From DBFJGL01 sp048394785 (GTDB lineage Bacteria; Bacillota; Clostridia; Christensenellales; CAG-917): a DNA stretch of 64,000 nucleotides. The stretch is taken from contig DBFJGL010000111.1 of assembly GCA_048394785.1 (NCBI GenBank), positions 1-64,000 on the forward strand. Reading direction: 5' to 3'. This document shows, piece by piece, positions 12,126-20,961 of this stretch. The position numbers and the translations under genes are program-made. The notes below the pieces were generated by a model. It searched no databases and had not been told where the DNA came from. It was given only the letters and a program-made list of their open reading frames with translations. Each line of letters opens with the position of its first letter. The first letter of the stretch is position 1.

Positions 12126-13589
12126 TTATTCCGTTTGAGCCGTTTCCTCTTGACCGTCTTCCTCCGCTGCGTTTTCTCGAACCGCTGCGTCTTCCGAAAT
12201 CTCAGCTTCGTCAGCCGACGGAACGTCGTTTTGCGATATGGCTTCGTTGCGTTCCGCAAGCAGTCTTGCGCGCAGCTCCGGCTCTTTCTTCCTCACCAAT
12301 ATTGCGGGTATGAGCGTAAACGCAGTCATAATCGCCGCACCCAAGAACATTTCATACGGATAGAACAGCATTTCTTCTCCCGTTGCCGCGAAAACGTCGT
12401 ACCAACCGTACTCGTTGATTATGGCGTTGCCTACCGCCGGTCCGATTATCATCGGAAGCATAACGAACAAAAACATTCTGATGCCCTGGAAACAGCCTTC
12501 TTTACCCTTCGGGATATAATCGCGGAAAGAGGAAACGAACAATCCGCTTATCGAAAGCTCGCACGCCATCGTGACGATGCCTGCGATGATGAGCATGGGC
12601 ATAACTCCCTGCGCGGGCACAAACTTCATAAGATAAATGCACAGCGTTCCCACCACGCACGCGACTACAAGCGGAATATAGAAATGATATTTGCCGAATT
12701 TGTCCATCAAAAATCCCAACACGCCGGCAAGTATCGCCGCGCATACGATAATTACGCCGAGCGGGATAATATAGCCGCCGGGCAAATTGAGCGTACGCTC
12801 CACGAAATTTATGAGATAAGACATATAAACCTGCATACTCGCGCCGGCTATGCCCGAGCCCAACAGCGCGATATACAGCATTTTGTTTTTCTTGATTACG
12901 GATGGGCGGAAGCCGTAAACGAGTTCCTTGCCGAAATTTGGATTTGTGTTTTTTGGCAAATCGGGCTTATCGCGCATTACGAACAAGCCGAATATGCCGC
13001 TTACGATGGGAATTGCGCCGAGAATTACGAAGAACAGCCACCAAGTGTCCTTGCCCTTTGCGGTAAGGCTGTCAAGCCCCACGAACACGACAACCATAGC
13101 AAACACGGGCATCATCGAAAGCACCGTATCCAACTTTCCCCTGTTGCTTGTGTCGGTCATATCCGTAACCCAGGTATTGAACGCCGCGTCGTTTGCGGAA
13201 GAACCCACCCAAGACATAACGCAGTCCATAATGATAATGCCTGCGACAATTCCGCCCAACTGTTCTTTAGAATAATCGAGCGGGAACAGAGCGAAAACCA
13301 TTATGGTAATACCCCAGACGATAAACCCCCAGGACATTATCGGAGCTCGTTTGCCCGTCTTGTCGCACACCGCGCCCGTAACTATCGTTGCGGCGGTTGC
13401 GAATATGGCGGACAGAGCAACCATAAGCGTAGTTGCCCAAGCTTCGTCCACAAACCTGTCTTGCATAAACTTTGCGAAATACATATTCTCGACCACCCAG
13501 GCAATCTGCCCGATAAGACCGAAAAATATCGCAAGAAACCAAATTTTGCCGCCTAACGGCGTAGTTTTAACTTTGTTTTCCGTTTTCAT
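12126..13589 (-). CDS. MFS transporter
   Basis: A 487-residue membrane protein with about 12 predicted helices. The loop after helix 2, GAVCDKTGKRAPIM, is the conserved MFS A-motif (D-x-x-G-x-R-like), and its second-half counterpart is LGFLMDKFGKYHF. The last 35-40 residues form an acidic, low-complexity cytoplasmic tail rich in Glu, Asp and Ala. The pattern resembles SLC45/sugar-cation type carriers of Firmicutes, but the substrate cannot be told. Monocistronic with a plausible promoter upstream and a shared terminator. Confidence 0.9.
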   Translation of the reverse strand: MKTENKVKTTPLGGKIWFLAIFFGLIGQIAWVVENMYFAKFMQDRFVDEAWATTLMVALSAIFATAATIVTGAVCDKTGKRAPIMSWGFIVWGITIMVFALFPLDYSKEQLGGIVAGIIIMDCVMSWVGSSANDAAFNTWVTDMTDTSNRGKLDTVLSMMPVFAMVVVFVGLDSLTAKGKDTWWLFFVILGAIPIVSGIFGLFVMRDKPDLPKNTNPNFGKELVYGFRPSVIKKNKMLYIALLGSGIAGASMQVYMSYLINFVERTLNLPGGYIIPLGVIIVCAAILAGVLGFLMDKFGKYHFYIPLVVACVVGTLCIYLMKFVPAQGVMPMLIIAGIVTMACELSISGLFVSSFRDYIPKGKEGCFQGIRMFLFVMLPMIIGPAVGNAIINEYGWYDVFAATGEEMLFYPYEMFLGAAIMTAFTLIPAILVRKKEPELRARLLAERNEAISQNDVPSADEAEISEDAAVRENAAEEDGQEETAQTE

Positions 13590-13610
13590 ATTTTCCCCTT
13601 TATACTCAAC

Positions 13611-13639
13611 AGTTTATAACTATAAAGTCGCAGTGTCAA
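13611..13639 (-). promoter_or_regulatory. Promoter of the MFS gene
   Basis: On the minus strand TTGACA (13639-13634), a 17-base spacer and TAAACT (13616-13611). An overlapping TATAAA gives 15-base spacing, so the exact -10 is uncertain. Confidence 0.55.
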
Positions 13640-13780
13640 TACGCAATTTTGCACCGACGCCTATATTCGAATAAAAATTACGATTGTCTGTTTAATAAAT
13701 ACGAAATGATTGCGAAATGTTAATTAAATAAAAGCTTTCTGATAACGCGGTAATTTTTTCCATAAACTTTGTTTTGCATA

Positions 13781-13808
13781 AAACAAAACCGCGGTCAAGC
13801 CGCGGTTT
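13781..13808 (-). terminator. Terminator of the alcohol dehydrogenase gene
   Basis: AAACCGCGG/CCGCGGTTT stem with a short loop, followed on the minus strand by TTGTTTT, about 25 bases after the dehydrogenase stop. Confidence 0.85.
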
Positions 13809-13831
13809 CGAAACACTGATTTTTGTATGTA

Positions 13832-15040
13832 TTACATTATCTTTTTGAACATCGCCGTCAGTTCTTCCTCTCCCCAAAGCACGGGAACGGGATAAAGAGG
13901 ATTGGCTTCCTTGGACGCACGCTTTACCATCGTGGGAATATCCTTTTCCTGAATCTGCCACTTGCCTTCGACCTTCTCGGGAATGTCCATATGCTTGTTC
14001 ATATCGCGGATAGCCTGAATGAACTTGCCTGCTTTCTCCGCGTCGTCTTTGCCCTCGATGCCGACCGCGTCCGCAAGCTGAGCAAGCTTTTTATGAGCTT
14101 TCTCGCCGTATGCTTCGAGAACGTGGGGCAGAATGATGGAGTTGGCAAGACCGTGGGGCACTCCGTAGAAACCGCCGAGAGTGTGCGCCATCGCGTGGAC
14201 ATAACCTACGTACGCTCTCGTGAACGCCATACCCGCAAGGAAGCTTGCGCGCTGCATCTTGCTTCTTGCTTCCATATCGCCGCCGTCGTCGTATGCTCTG
14301 ACAAGATATTTGAAGATAAGCTGAGTCGCCTCAATGGCGTCGCGCTTTGTCTTTGCGGTATTCTCGCTTCCGATATACGCTTCAACCGCGTGAGTGAGCG
14401 CGTCGATACCCGTCGTAGACGTAATGGGCTTGGGAAGTCCCTTGGTGAGCGTCGGGTCCATCACCGCATAATGGGGAATGAGCACGGGGTCGTTGATGGG
14501 ATACTTCTCGTGAGTGTCGGGGTTGGATATAACCGCAGCAAGCGTAGCCTCGCTGCCCGTACCCGAAGTGGTGGGAATGGCAATGAGCGGAGGAAGCTTT
14601 TTCATAACTTTCAAGACGCCTTTCATTTTGGATATGGGCTTGTTGGGTCTTGCGACTCTCGCGCCTATACCCTTTGCGCAGTCCATTGGCGAACCGCCGC
14701 CGAACGCGATGATGTTGTCGCAGTTGTTGTCCTTATAGATTTTAAGACCTTCTTCTATATTGGTTATCGTGGGGTTGGGCACGACCTTGTCGTAAACCTG
14801 CACCGCGATACCTTCGGCTTTAAGTCCCTCGATCAAAGGAGTGACCATACCGAGTCCCATAAGCATTGAGTCGGTTACTATAAGAGAGCTTTTCCAGCCC
14901 TTGCTTTTGGCAAATGCTGGGAGCTTCAAGAGGCTGCCGTCGCCGGACAGCTGCTCGGGCTCTCTCCAAGGAAGGAAAAACTCTGCGACGTACATTACTC
15001 TCTGATAAATTCTGCAATACGCCTTGAAAAAGATGTTCAT
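13832..15040 (-). CDS. Iron-containing alcohol dehydrogenase
   Basis: A 402-residue group III alcohol dehydrogenase, cytoplasmic and NAD(P)-dependent, probably reducing aldehydes in fermentation. The nucleotide-binding GGGSPMDCAKGIG is near residue 115; the PTTSGTGSEAT segment follows. Iron ligands are the Asp in GIDALTHAVEAY, the His in that same motif's neighborhood, HAMAHTLGG and GVPHGLANSI. The N-terminal 40 residues (hydrophobic, then PWREPE) are longer than in most relatives but still cytoplasmic-looking. Start follows GGAGGCAG. Monocistronic; butanol, ethanol or lactaldehyde as substrate cannot be distinguished. Confidence 0.93.
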   Translation of the reverse strand: MNIFFKAYCRIYQRVMYVAEFFLPWREPEQLSGDGSLLKLPAFAKSKGWKSSLIVTDSMLMGLGMVTPLIEGLKAEGIAVQVYDKVVPNPTITNIEEGLKIYKDNNCDNIIAFGGGSPMDCAKGIGARVARPNKPISKMKGVLKVMKKLPPLIAIPTTSGTGSEATLAAVISNPDTHEKYPINDPVLIPHYAVMDPTLTKGLPKPITSTTGIDALTHAVEAYIGSENTAKTKRDAIEATQLIFKYLVRAYDDGGDMEARSKMQRASFLAGMAFTRAYVGYVHAMAHTLGGFYGVPHGLANSIILPHVLEAYGEKAHKKLAQLADAVGIEGKDDAEKAGKFIQAIRDMNKHMDIPEKVEGKWQIQEKDIPTMVKRASKEANPLYPVPVLWGEEELTAMFKKIM

Positions 15041-15145
15041 AATCTGCCTCCGATAAATCCTTTATGTATGCTTATATTTTGAATTATGCCGACAACCGCG
15101 ATTGACGAAATATCGTGCGATTGACGGCAAAATCCTCTAAGCGTT

Positions 15146-15170
15146 AATAAAGCCCACAACCGTGGGCTTT
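15146..15170 (-). terminator. Terminator of gap
   Basis: AAAGCCCAC/GTGGGCTTT hairpin with a 4-base loop, followed by ATTA on the minus strand, about 10 bases past the GAPDH stop codon. Confidence 0.82.
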
Positions 15171-15180
15171 ACGCGATTTC

Positions 15181-16200
15181 TTACAGTTCTGCGAAATACT
15201 TGATTGTGCGAACCATCTGAGAGGTGTAGCTGTTCTCGTTGTCGTACCAGCTGACTACCTGAACCTCGGTGGTGTCGTTTTCCGCGATGTACTTGACCAT
15301 GGTCTGAGTTGCGTCGAACAGAGAACCGTAGGTGATGCCGACCACGTCGCTGGACACGATTTCTTCCTCATTGTAACCGAAGGAATCGGATGCCGCCGCT
15401 TTCATAGCCGCGTTGATTGCGTCCACCGTCACGTTGCCTTCGCAAACCGCCACGAGAATGGTGGTGGAACCGGTGGGTACGGGCACGCGCTGCGCGCTGC
15501 CGATAAGTTTGCCGTTAAGCTCGGGAATAACAAGACCGATTGCCTTCGCCGCGCCCGTGCTGTTGGGGACGATGTTTACCGCCGCCGCGCGCGCTCTTCT
15601 GAGGTCGCCCTTACGGTGCGGTCCGTCAAGAACCATCTGGTCGCCGGTGTATGCGTGAATGGTGCTCATGATACCCGCCTTGATGGGAGCAAGCTTGTTG
15701 AGAGTCGCAGCCATGGGAGCAAGGCAGTTGGTGGTGCAGGACGCTGCGGAAATGATTGCGTCGTCCTTGGTCAAAGTCTTCTCGTTGACGCTGTAAACGA
15801 TGGTGGGAAGGTCGTTGCCCGCGGGAGCGGAGATGACGACTTTCTTTGCGCCGGCGTCGATGTGAGCCTGCGCCTTTGCCTTGGAGGTGTAGAAGCCCGT
15901 GCATTCGAGCACGACGTCAACGCCAACCTCTTTCCAGGGAAGGTCTGCCGCGTTCTTTTCGGCGTAGATTTTGATTTCTTTGCCGTCGACTACGATTGCG
16001 CCCTCTTTTGCCTCAACCTTGTCTGCGAGCGCGTATTTGCCCTGCGCGCTGTCGTATTTGAGAAGGTGCGCGAGCATCTTCGCGTCGGTAAGGTCGTTGA
16101 TAGCGACGATTTCATAGCCTGCCGCGCCGAACATCTGTCTGAACGCAAGACGGCCTATTCTGCCAAAACCATTGATAGCAACTCTGACGTTTTTTGCCAT
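15181..16200 (-). CDS. gap: Glyceraldehyde-3-phosphate dehydrogenase, type I
   Basis: A 339-residue glycolytic enzyme converting glyceraldehyde 3-phosphate to 1,3-bisphosphoglycerate with NAD. The Rossmann start is [11 protein letters not shown], the active-site motif is [12 protein letters not shown] with the catalytic Cys, and HAYTGDQ and [10 protein letters not shown] are intact. Asp near residue 33 (INDLTD) favors NAD over NADP. ATG at 16200 is preceded by GGAGG at an 8-base distance; the upstream TTG overlaps that site. It has its own strong promoter and terminator, so it is not in an operon with pgk or tpi, as is common in Clostridia. Confidence 0.97.
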   Translation of the reverse strand: MAKNVRVAINGFGRIGRLAFRQMFGAAGYEIVAINDLTDAKMLAHLLKYDSAQGKYALADKVEAKEGAIVVDGKEIKIYAEKNAADLPWKEVGVDVVLECTGFYTSKAKAQAHIDAGAKKVVISAPAGNDLPTIVYSVNEKTLTKDDAIISAASCTTNCLAPMAATLNKLAPIKAGIMSTIHAYTGDQMVLDGPHRKGDLRRARAAAVNIVPNSTGAAKAIGLVIPELNGKLIGSAQRVPVPTGSTTILVAVCEGNVTVDAINAAMKAAASDSFGYNEEEIVSSDVVGITYGSLFDATQTMVKYIAENDTTEVQVVSWYDNENSYTSQMVRTIKYFAEL

Positions 16201-16272
16201 TATTAAATCCTCCAAAGGGTGTGTTTTTAATTTACGGCGCGCCTTGACGGCGGCAACCGATACTTTTTAAGT

Positions 16273-16301
16273 ATTTTACAATTATTCGCGATAAAAGACA
16301 A
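16273..16301 (-). promoter_or_regulatory. Promoter of gap
   Basis: On the minus strand TTGTCT (16301-16296), a 17-base spacer and TAAAAT (16278-16273), about 73 bases before the ATG. The following region up to the ATG is moderately GC-rich. Confidence 0.7.
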
Positions 16302-16437
16302 GCAAAATCAACCACTTTTTTAATTATATCGATAATAATATATCTAATTTATATATTAACGTAATAATGCTTGACTGTTGCCTGCGGTTTAATTTCGGTC
16401 TCGGACGGTTTAACGCGGCGCAAAGCCGCTTGTACAA

Positions 16438-17511
16438 TCAGTCTGCAAGCAAAACTATCTTCCCCGTCGCGAGCACGCTTATCAAATCGGCAAACCAGAA
16501 AACCGCGAAAAACGGAATTGACAGAAGCGCGCCGTACATCGTGGAACGTCTGCCGCGCTCGCCGTAACGGATAACCCTGTAAACGAAGGGCATTATCCAG
16601 CCGAAAAACAAAACGATGAACGTCTTTTCCGTTCTGCTCATTTCGTCGAACGCGCGCGAGCCCTCGTACGGCTTGAAATCCTGCTCTATCGGCAACTTGA
16701 CTATAAAAGTCGTGCCCTTGCCCTTTTTGCTTTTCGCGCTTATTTTCCCGCCGTGACGCTCCACTATCTCCTTTGCGATATACAGTCCCAGTCCCGAGCC
16801 GGAAGCGGACGCAGGACGGGACGCGTCTTCCATATAAAACTTGTCGAAAACGTAAGGCAGGTTTTTCTTTTCTATGCCGCTGCCAGTATCCGCCACCTTT
16901 ACCGTGAGATAAGAGTTTGAACGGGAAAAGGATACCGTTATACTCCCTTCCGCAGGGGTATATTTAACCGCGTTGGAGATAATGTTCTGAAACACTCTCG
17001 CCATATCCTTCGCGTCTATACGCAGGTTTGCTTTGGGCGCTTTGCGCGCCTTGAAGCGCACGCCTTTCTGCGCCGCCAATGGCGAGAGTTTGTTGAAGAT
17101 ATTGCCGAAATACTGCCTCGCGTCAATCCGCTCCAACCGCAGATTTTCAATCATCTCCTGTCGGGAACTCTCCACGAGTCCCAAAACCATCTCGTTCATA
17201 TCCTCGACCTTTTTGAGTATGAGCGAAGTATAATCCTTGTCGGAAATGCCGTCCTGCAAGCACTCTGCATACCCCGATATTACGGCAAGAGGGGTTTTCA
17301 AATCGTGCGTAACGCTAGCCACCGCGGTTTTGTTTTTTATGTTCTGCTCCTGCGCTTTGTCGCGCTCGCTGACTATGGCAAGGCGCACCTCCTCGAGCTT
17401 GGTCATCATCATACGCCTGCGCCCCGTGCCGCGGATTTCCACGGGCGTGTATATATCGCCGTTGATAATTTTCTGTTCGGCGGCAATCATATCCTCGTAA
17501 ATACGCGCCAT
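16438..17511 (-). CDS. Sensor histidine kinase with C-terminal membrane hairpin
   Basis: A 357-residue histidine kinase. The dimerization/H-box VASVTHDLKTPLAVI has its phospho-acceptor at His69. The ATPase domain shows the N-box with Asn176 and Asn180, the G1 box ADTGSGI near 207-213 and the G2 box GSGLGLYIAKE near 238-247. There is no signal peptide, N-terminal membrane segment or HAMP domain. Instead two hydrophobic segments lie after the catalytic domain (about 296-313 and 327-347), an inverted layout. It begins 9 bases after the stop of its cognate response regulator and is the last gene of a four-gene operon. The stimulus is unknown; redox or membrane state is a guess. Confidence 0.9.
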   Translation of the reverse strand: MARIYEDMIAAEQKIINGDIYTPVEIRGTGRRRMMMTKLEEVRLAIVSERDKAQEQNIKNKTAVASVTHDLKTPLAVISGYAECLQDGISDKDYTSLILKKVEDMNEMVLGLVESSRQEMIENLRLERIDARQYFGNIFNKLSPLAAQKGVRFKARKAPKANLRIDAKDMARVFQNIISNAVKYTPAEGSITVSFSRSNSYLTVKVADTGSGIEKKNLPYVFDKFYMEDASRPASASGSGLGLYIAKEIVERHGGKISAKSKKGKGTTFIVKLPIEQDFKPYEGSRAFDEMSRTEKTFIVLFFGWIMPFVYRVIRYGERGRRSTMYGALLSIPFFAVFWFADLISVLATGKIVLLAD

Positions 17512-17520
17512 ATCAACCTC

Positions 17521-18195
17521 TCAGTCCTGCCATTTATAGCCTAAACCCCATACCGTAACGACGTTGCTTATGCCTGCCTTTTGCAGTTTTTCTCTCAATC
17601 TGGCAACCGTAACCGACACGGTATTTTCGTCTATATATTCTTCAATGCCCCACACCGCGTCGATAATTCTTTGCTTGGAAAATATCTGATTGGCATTTAA
17701 CGTGAGCAAATCGAGCAGCTTAAACTCCTTTTGCGTCAAATTGAGCGTTGTGCCGTTAACTTTTGCCATACGGCTTTCGGGACACACGACAAGCTCTCCG
17801 TATATTCTGTCGCCCGCGGGCGGCTTTGCGAGGTCGTAGAATCTCCGCAACTGCGCGCCCACCCTGCAAACCATCTCCTTGAAAGAAAACGGTTTGGTAA
17901 TATAATCGTCCGCACCCAGCTCGAACAGCCTTATTTTGTCCTCCTCGGCGACCTTTGCGGACACCACGATAATGGGTATATTCATTTTTCTGCGCAGCTC
18001 CGAGCATACCTCGTAGCCGTCTTTTAACGGCATCATTATATCGAGAAGAAGCAAATCCGGCAAAAGCTTTGTGGCAAGCTCGACCGCCTGCACGCCGTCG
18101 TACGCCTGATAAACGATGTGCCCCGCGTTCATCAGATAGTTGCGCATCATATCCGAAATTTCGGTATTGTCCTCGGCTATAAGTATCTTTCTCAT
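17521..18195 (-). CDS. OmpR-family response regulator
   Basis: A 224-residue two-component regulator. The receiver domain (1-115) has acidic pocket Glu8-Asp9, phospho-acceptor Asp52 in LLLLDIMMP and Lys101 in YITKPF. The winged-helix output domain (about 128-224) includes LTQKEFKLLDLL and the ENTVSVTVARLREKL recognition helix. I chose the ATG at 18195 because MRKILIAED is the usual family start; a GTG four codons upstream overlaps the preceding stop (GTGA) and has AAGGAGA directly against it, so it remains possible. Cotranscribed with the EFR1 and SDR genes, which are plausible targets or signal sources. Confidence 0.93.
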   Translation of the reverse strand: MRKILIAEDNTEISDMMRNYLMNAGHIVYQAYDGVQAVELATKLLPDLLLLDIMMPLKDGYEVCSELRRKMNIPIIVVSAKVAEEDKIRLFELGADDYITKPFSFKEMVCRVGAQLRRFYDLAKPPAGDRIYGELVVCPESRMAKVNGTTLNLTQKEFKLLDLLTLNANQIFSKQRIIDAVWGIEEYIDENTVSVTVARLREKLQKAGISNVVTVWGLGYKWQD

Positions 18196-18203
18196 ATGCT
18201 CTC

Positions 18204-19115
18204 TCACTCTCCTTCAAGCTTCGATATTATTTTACCGCATTCTTCGCGATTGGCAACAATTTTTTCTTCGGCGTCCGCGAAGTATCTCTCGTACGCCTTT
18301 TTGCAGTATTTCGAATGCTTCTCTTTATCCGACGCGTCCGCGCCTTCGAAGTCGTACGCGCCGTTGACTTTCCACGCGTTGAGCAGCCCTATCGATATCG
18401 CGTTTTTCGGACAGCTGAAATAGCACCCTCCGCACAGCACGCAGTCCCCTCCGAACACAACCTTGCCGCCGTCTGTTTTTATATTGTTTGCGGGACATAT
18501 TTTTTCGCAGAGCCCGCATCCGACGCATTTATCCGCGTCCGCCTTGAAAATTCTGCCGTTCACTCCCGCAAACTTATGTTCCACTCTGAACAGCGCGGTT
18601 ACGGGCTTTGACATACGCACGGGCGCAGGTATCCGTCCGTCGCCGTCAAGCACTTCGTCGGCGTTTATCGGAGCAAGTCCTTTTAACGCGCGCCACATTT
18701 TGCCTACGGTTTCGCCCGAATGTCGGAATATCATATTGTACGGCATTGCGTAACGGTATTCGCCCGCGAGACCGTAACCCTTACGTGACATAATATCGCG
18801 CAGTTTGTTTGAAGACGCGTCGTTGAGTCTTACGGGTTCTCCAGCAGTTTTTACAATAAAATATTTTCTGCCGTGCGCCTCGGGCAACGCCTTGGCAAGC
18901 GTAAGCACGGGTTCGGGAGCGTTGAACGCGTGTATGGGATATGCAATGCCCATATAATCGTAATCGTCGGGTTGCGGAATATTTTCGGGCTGAGCTTTTA
19001 TTCGGTAAATCTCGGTTTCGACTCCTCTTTCGCGAAATCTGTCTGCAAACAGTTCCGCCGCCTTTTTGGTGTTGCCCGTGCCCGAAAAAACATATATTAC
19101 GGCTCTCTTGCTCAT
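18204..19115 (-). CDS. EFR1-type flavodoxin-ferredoxin fusion protein
   Basis: A 303-residue cytoplasmic electron carrier. Residues 1-150 are flavodoxin-like with the FMN phosphate loop FSGTGNTKKAA. Two 4Fe-4S clusters follow, with cysteines 197, 200, 203, 207 and 225, 228, 231, 235 in CVGCGLCEKICP and CVLCGGCYFSCP. The C-terminal 60 residues are charged and helical. The arrangement matches the EFR1-family ferrodoxins common in anaerobic Firmicutes; partners are generally unknown. Its ATG overlaps the stop of the upstream SDR gene by 4 bases, implying translational coupling and probably a shared reaction or pathway. Confidence 0.9.
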   Translation of the reverse strand: MSKRAVIYVFSGTGNTKKAAELFADRFRERGVETEIYRIKAQPENIPQPDDYDYMGIAYPIHAFNAPEPVLTLAKALPEAHGRKYFIVKTAGEPVRLNDASSNKLRDIMSRKGYGLAGEYRYAMPYNMIFRHSGETVGKMWRALKGLAPINADEVLDGDGRIPAPVRMSKPVTALFRVEHKFAGVNGRIFKADADKCVGCGLCEKICPANNIKTDGGKVVFGGDCVLCGGCYFSCPKNAISIGLLNAWKVNGAYDFEGADASDKEKHSKYCKKAYERYFADAEEKIVANREECGKIISKLEGE

Positions 19116-20713
19116 ATCGCCGCCTCCCTTTCCGTCGGGCTCACCCCGTCGGGAGTAAATCGCGTAAATCTCGCTTTACCGCTTTTGTCGAAATAATAAG
19201 TGCAGTTTTCGCCGTGCGAATGCGTGTCGTACCACACCTGCGCGAAGAACGGCATAAGTTTGGACAGCCTGTCGAAATCCCACGGTTCGGGCTGACAGCA
19301 CACGGGACACCAATGTCCGGCTTTCAACACGGTATAAGGAGTTGCCGAAAACTCGTGCCCGTCGCAGCACTTCCACCTGAGAGGCGTATACAAATCGCCT
19401 TTTGTCATACTCTCTGACAAACACTCCCCTCCGCGGAACGCCGCCGCCTCTTTCATATCCTCTATGCCGAGCTCGGAGTCGGGTTTGCTCTCGTCGTATC
19501 CGTGCGACAAAATCAGCTTTTGCGCCTGTTTAACGTCGCGCAGCTGTTCGTAGTCGATAAACGCGTCCGCAAGTTCGCCCTTAGCGAGCACCGCGTAATC
19601 CTTCCAATCGCGCGGCATACATTCGAGGTTTTCCCTGCTGCCGAAATACGCCGCGATTTTACCTGCGTCGCCTCTGCGCACCCATTCCGTAGGCGAGTTT
19701 TCATCGGGAAGCAGACGTTTGATTGCAAAAGCCGAAATCAGCGACGGCGGCACGAATCTGCCGAGCTTATAAATCGCGTGTTTGTCAAAAAGCCGCTTCC
19801 AATGCTCGGATATGCTCTCAGTTATGTACGGGAACATCTTGTCGAGCACGTCGCCGTCGTAAAACCACAAACCGTGAAAATTACGGATTGAGTTCCAACC
19901 CGGATTCATAAGACTCTCCGCCGAGCCGCCGATGTGTTTGAACCCCTCGTTGAACGTATCATACCCCGTGCAGCGGTTTTTATCGCCGCCGCCGATGTTA
20001 TACACCCTGCGCCAGAACTCTTTTGCTCCGTCTTCCGCGTCGCTCTCCAATATCCTGCGGATAAGCACTCCGCTGTCACGCGCCGTAACCCATTCGAGCG
20101 GCACGTTGAAACAGGTGTGGAACATAAGTCCGTCGCGCATATTGTCCGAAAACATATTATCGTGAAGCATTGCCGTCTGTCTGAGAATTGCCCAATGTTT
20201 CAGCCCGCTTTCAAGCACTATGCGCTCCGCTTTCACCTTGTTTGCGGCATACAAATCGTACACGCTCGGAAGCAGCGGATCGCCCACTCTGCCCCACGGG
20301 TGCAGATAATTGCGGTTTCCGTACACCGCAACCGAAGAAATATGCACCAATTTAGGCTTGTTTTCGCTCTTTGAAATAATTTCGACAATATTTTTCACTC
20401 CCACGTAATTACACAATCTCGTCTTTTCGGGTTCGTGGTCGGAAAGGGGCGGAATGACCGCCGCCAGATTAAAGATATAATCCGCTCCGTCAAGCAATCT
20501 CTTGACGATATTTATGTCGGAAATATCTCCGACAAACGCCTCCACTTTGCCTTTCCCCTCTTTTACCGCGCTTTTTGCAAACGCTATATCTTTTTGAGAA
20601 TTGCAAACGAGAATCCTGATTTTGTCCGTCACGGTGCTTTCCGCAAGCTGTTTAAGGGTTTCTCTGCCCATATTGCCGCTTGCGCCCGTAAGTGCCACGC
20701 ATACTTTTTTCAT
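19112..20713 (-). CDS. NAD-dependent epimerase/dehydratase with C-terminal zinc-finger-like domain
   Basis: A 533-residue protein. Residues 1-330 are an extended short-chain dehydrogenase: nucleotide loop TGASGNMG (9-16), HISSVAVYG and the catalytic pair Tyr155/Lys159 in YAANK. The middle contains unassigned helical sequence. Residues 446-480 carry RWKCCDGHEF and GHWCPVCCQPEPW, a Cys/His then CPxC pattern like treble-clef or zinc-ribbon domains; likely ligands are Cys449 or 450, His453, Cys469 and Cys472. First gene of the operon, starting after AGGAGG. The substrate is unknown; a sugar nucleotide or other hydroxyl/keto compound is possible, with electrons from the adjacent EFR1 protein. The fold is secure, the function is not. 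Confidence 0.85.
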   Translation of the reverse strand: MKKVCVALTGASGNMGRETLKQLAESTVTDKIRILVCNSQKDIAFAKSAVKEGKGKVEAFVGDISDINIVKRLLDGADYIFNLAAVIPPLSDHEPEKTRLCNYVGVKNIVEIISKSENKPKLVHISSVAVYGNRNYLHPWGRVGDPLLPSVYDLYAANKVKAERIVLESGLKHWAILRQTAMLHDNMFSDNMRDGLMFHTCFNVPLEWVTARDSGVLIRRILESDAEDGAKEFWRRVYNIGGGDKNRCTGYDTFNEGFKHIGGSAESLMNPGWNSIRNFHGLWFYDGDVLDKMFPYITESISEHWKRLFDKHAIYKLGRFVPPSLISAFAIKRLLPDENSPTEWVRRGDAGKIAAYFGSRENLECMPRDWKDYAVLAKGELADAFIDYEQLRDVKQAQKLILSHGYDESKPDSELGIEDMKEAAAFRGGECLSESMTKGDLYTPLRWKCCDGHEFSATPYTVLKAGHWCPVCCQPEPWDFDRLSKLMPFFAQVWYDTHSHGENCTYYFDKSGKARFTRFTPDGVSPTEREAAI

Positions 20714-20795
20714 AACGACCTCCTGTCTACGTCTTTATGTTGCGCCGCAATTCTTACCGCATTATGACAAAATTCTTACAAATTCATTACAATAT

Positions 20796-20823
20796 AAAAG
20801 CGGCTCTCTACGAACCGCTTTTA
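20796..20823 (-). terminator. Terminator downstream of the M29 aminopeptidase
   Basis: AAAAGCGG/CCGCTTTT hairpin with an 11-base loop and A/T flanks, about 140 bases beyond the aminopeptidase stop and before the SDR operon. Confidence 0.6.
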
Positions 20824-20961
20824 CGTTATTAACGCATAATCATTATCGCTTTTATTTTGGTTATTTAATAAATATTTACGCTTATATCGCGCGCCGCGCT
20901 TTGCCTGCCGCCTTCTGCCCCTTCGCCGCCGTTTGCATAACGATTTTATCGCACCTCCCGA

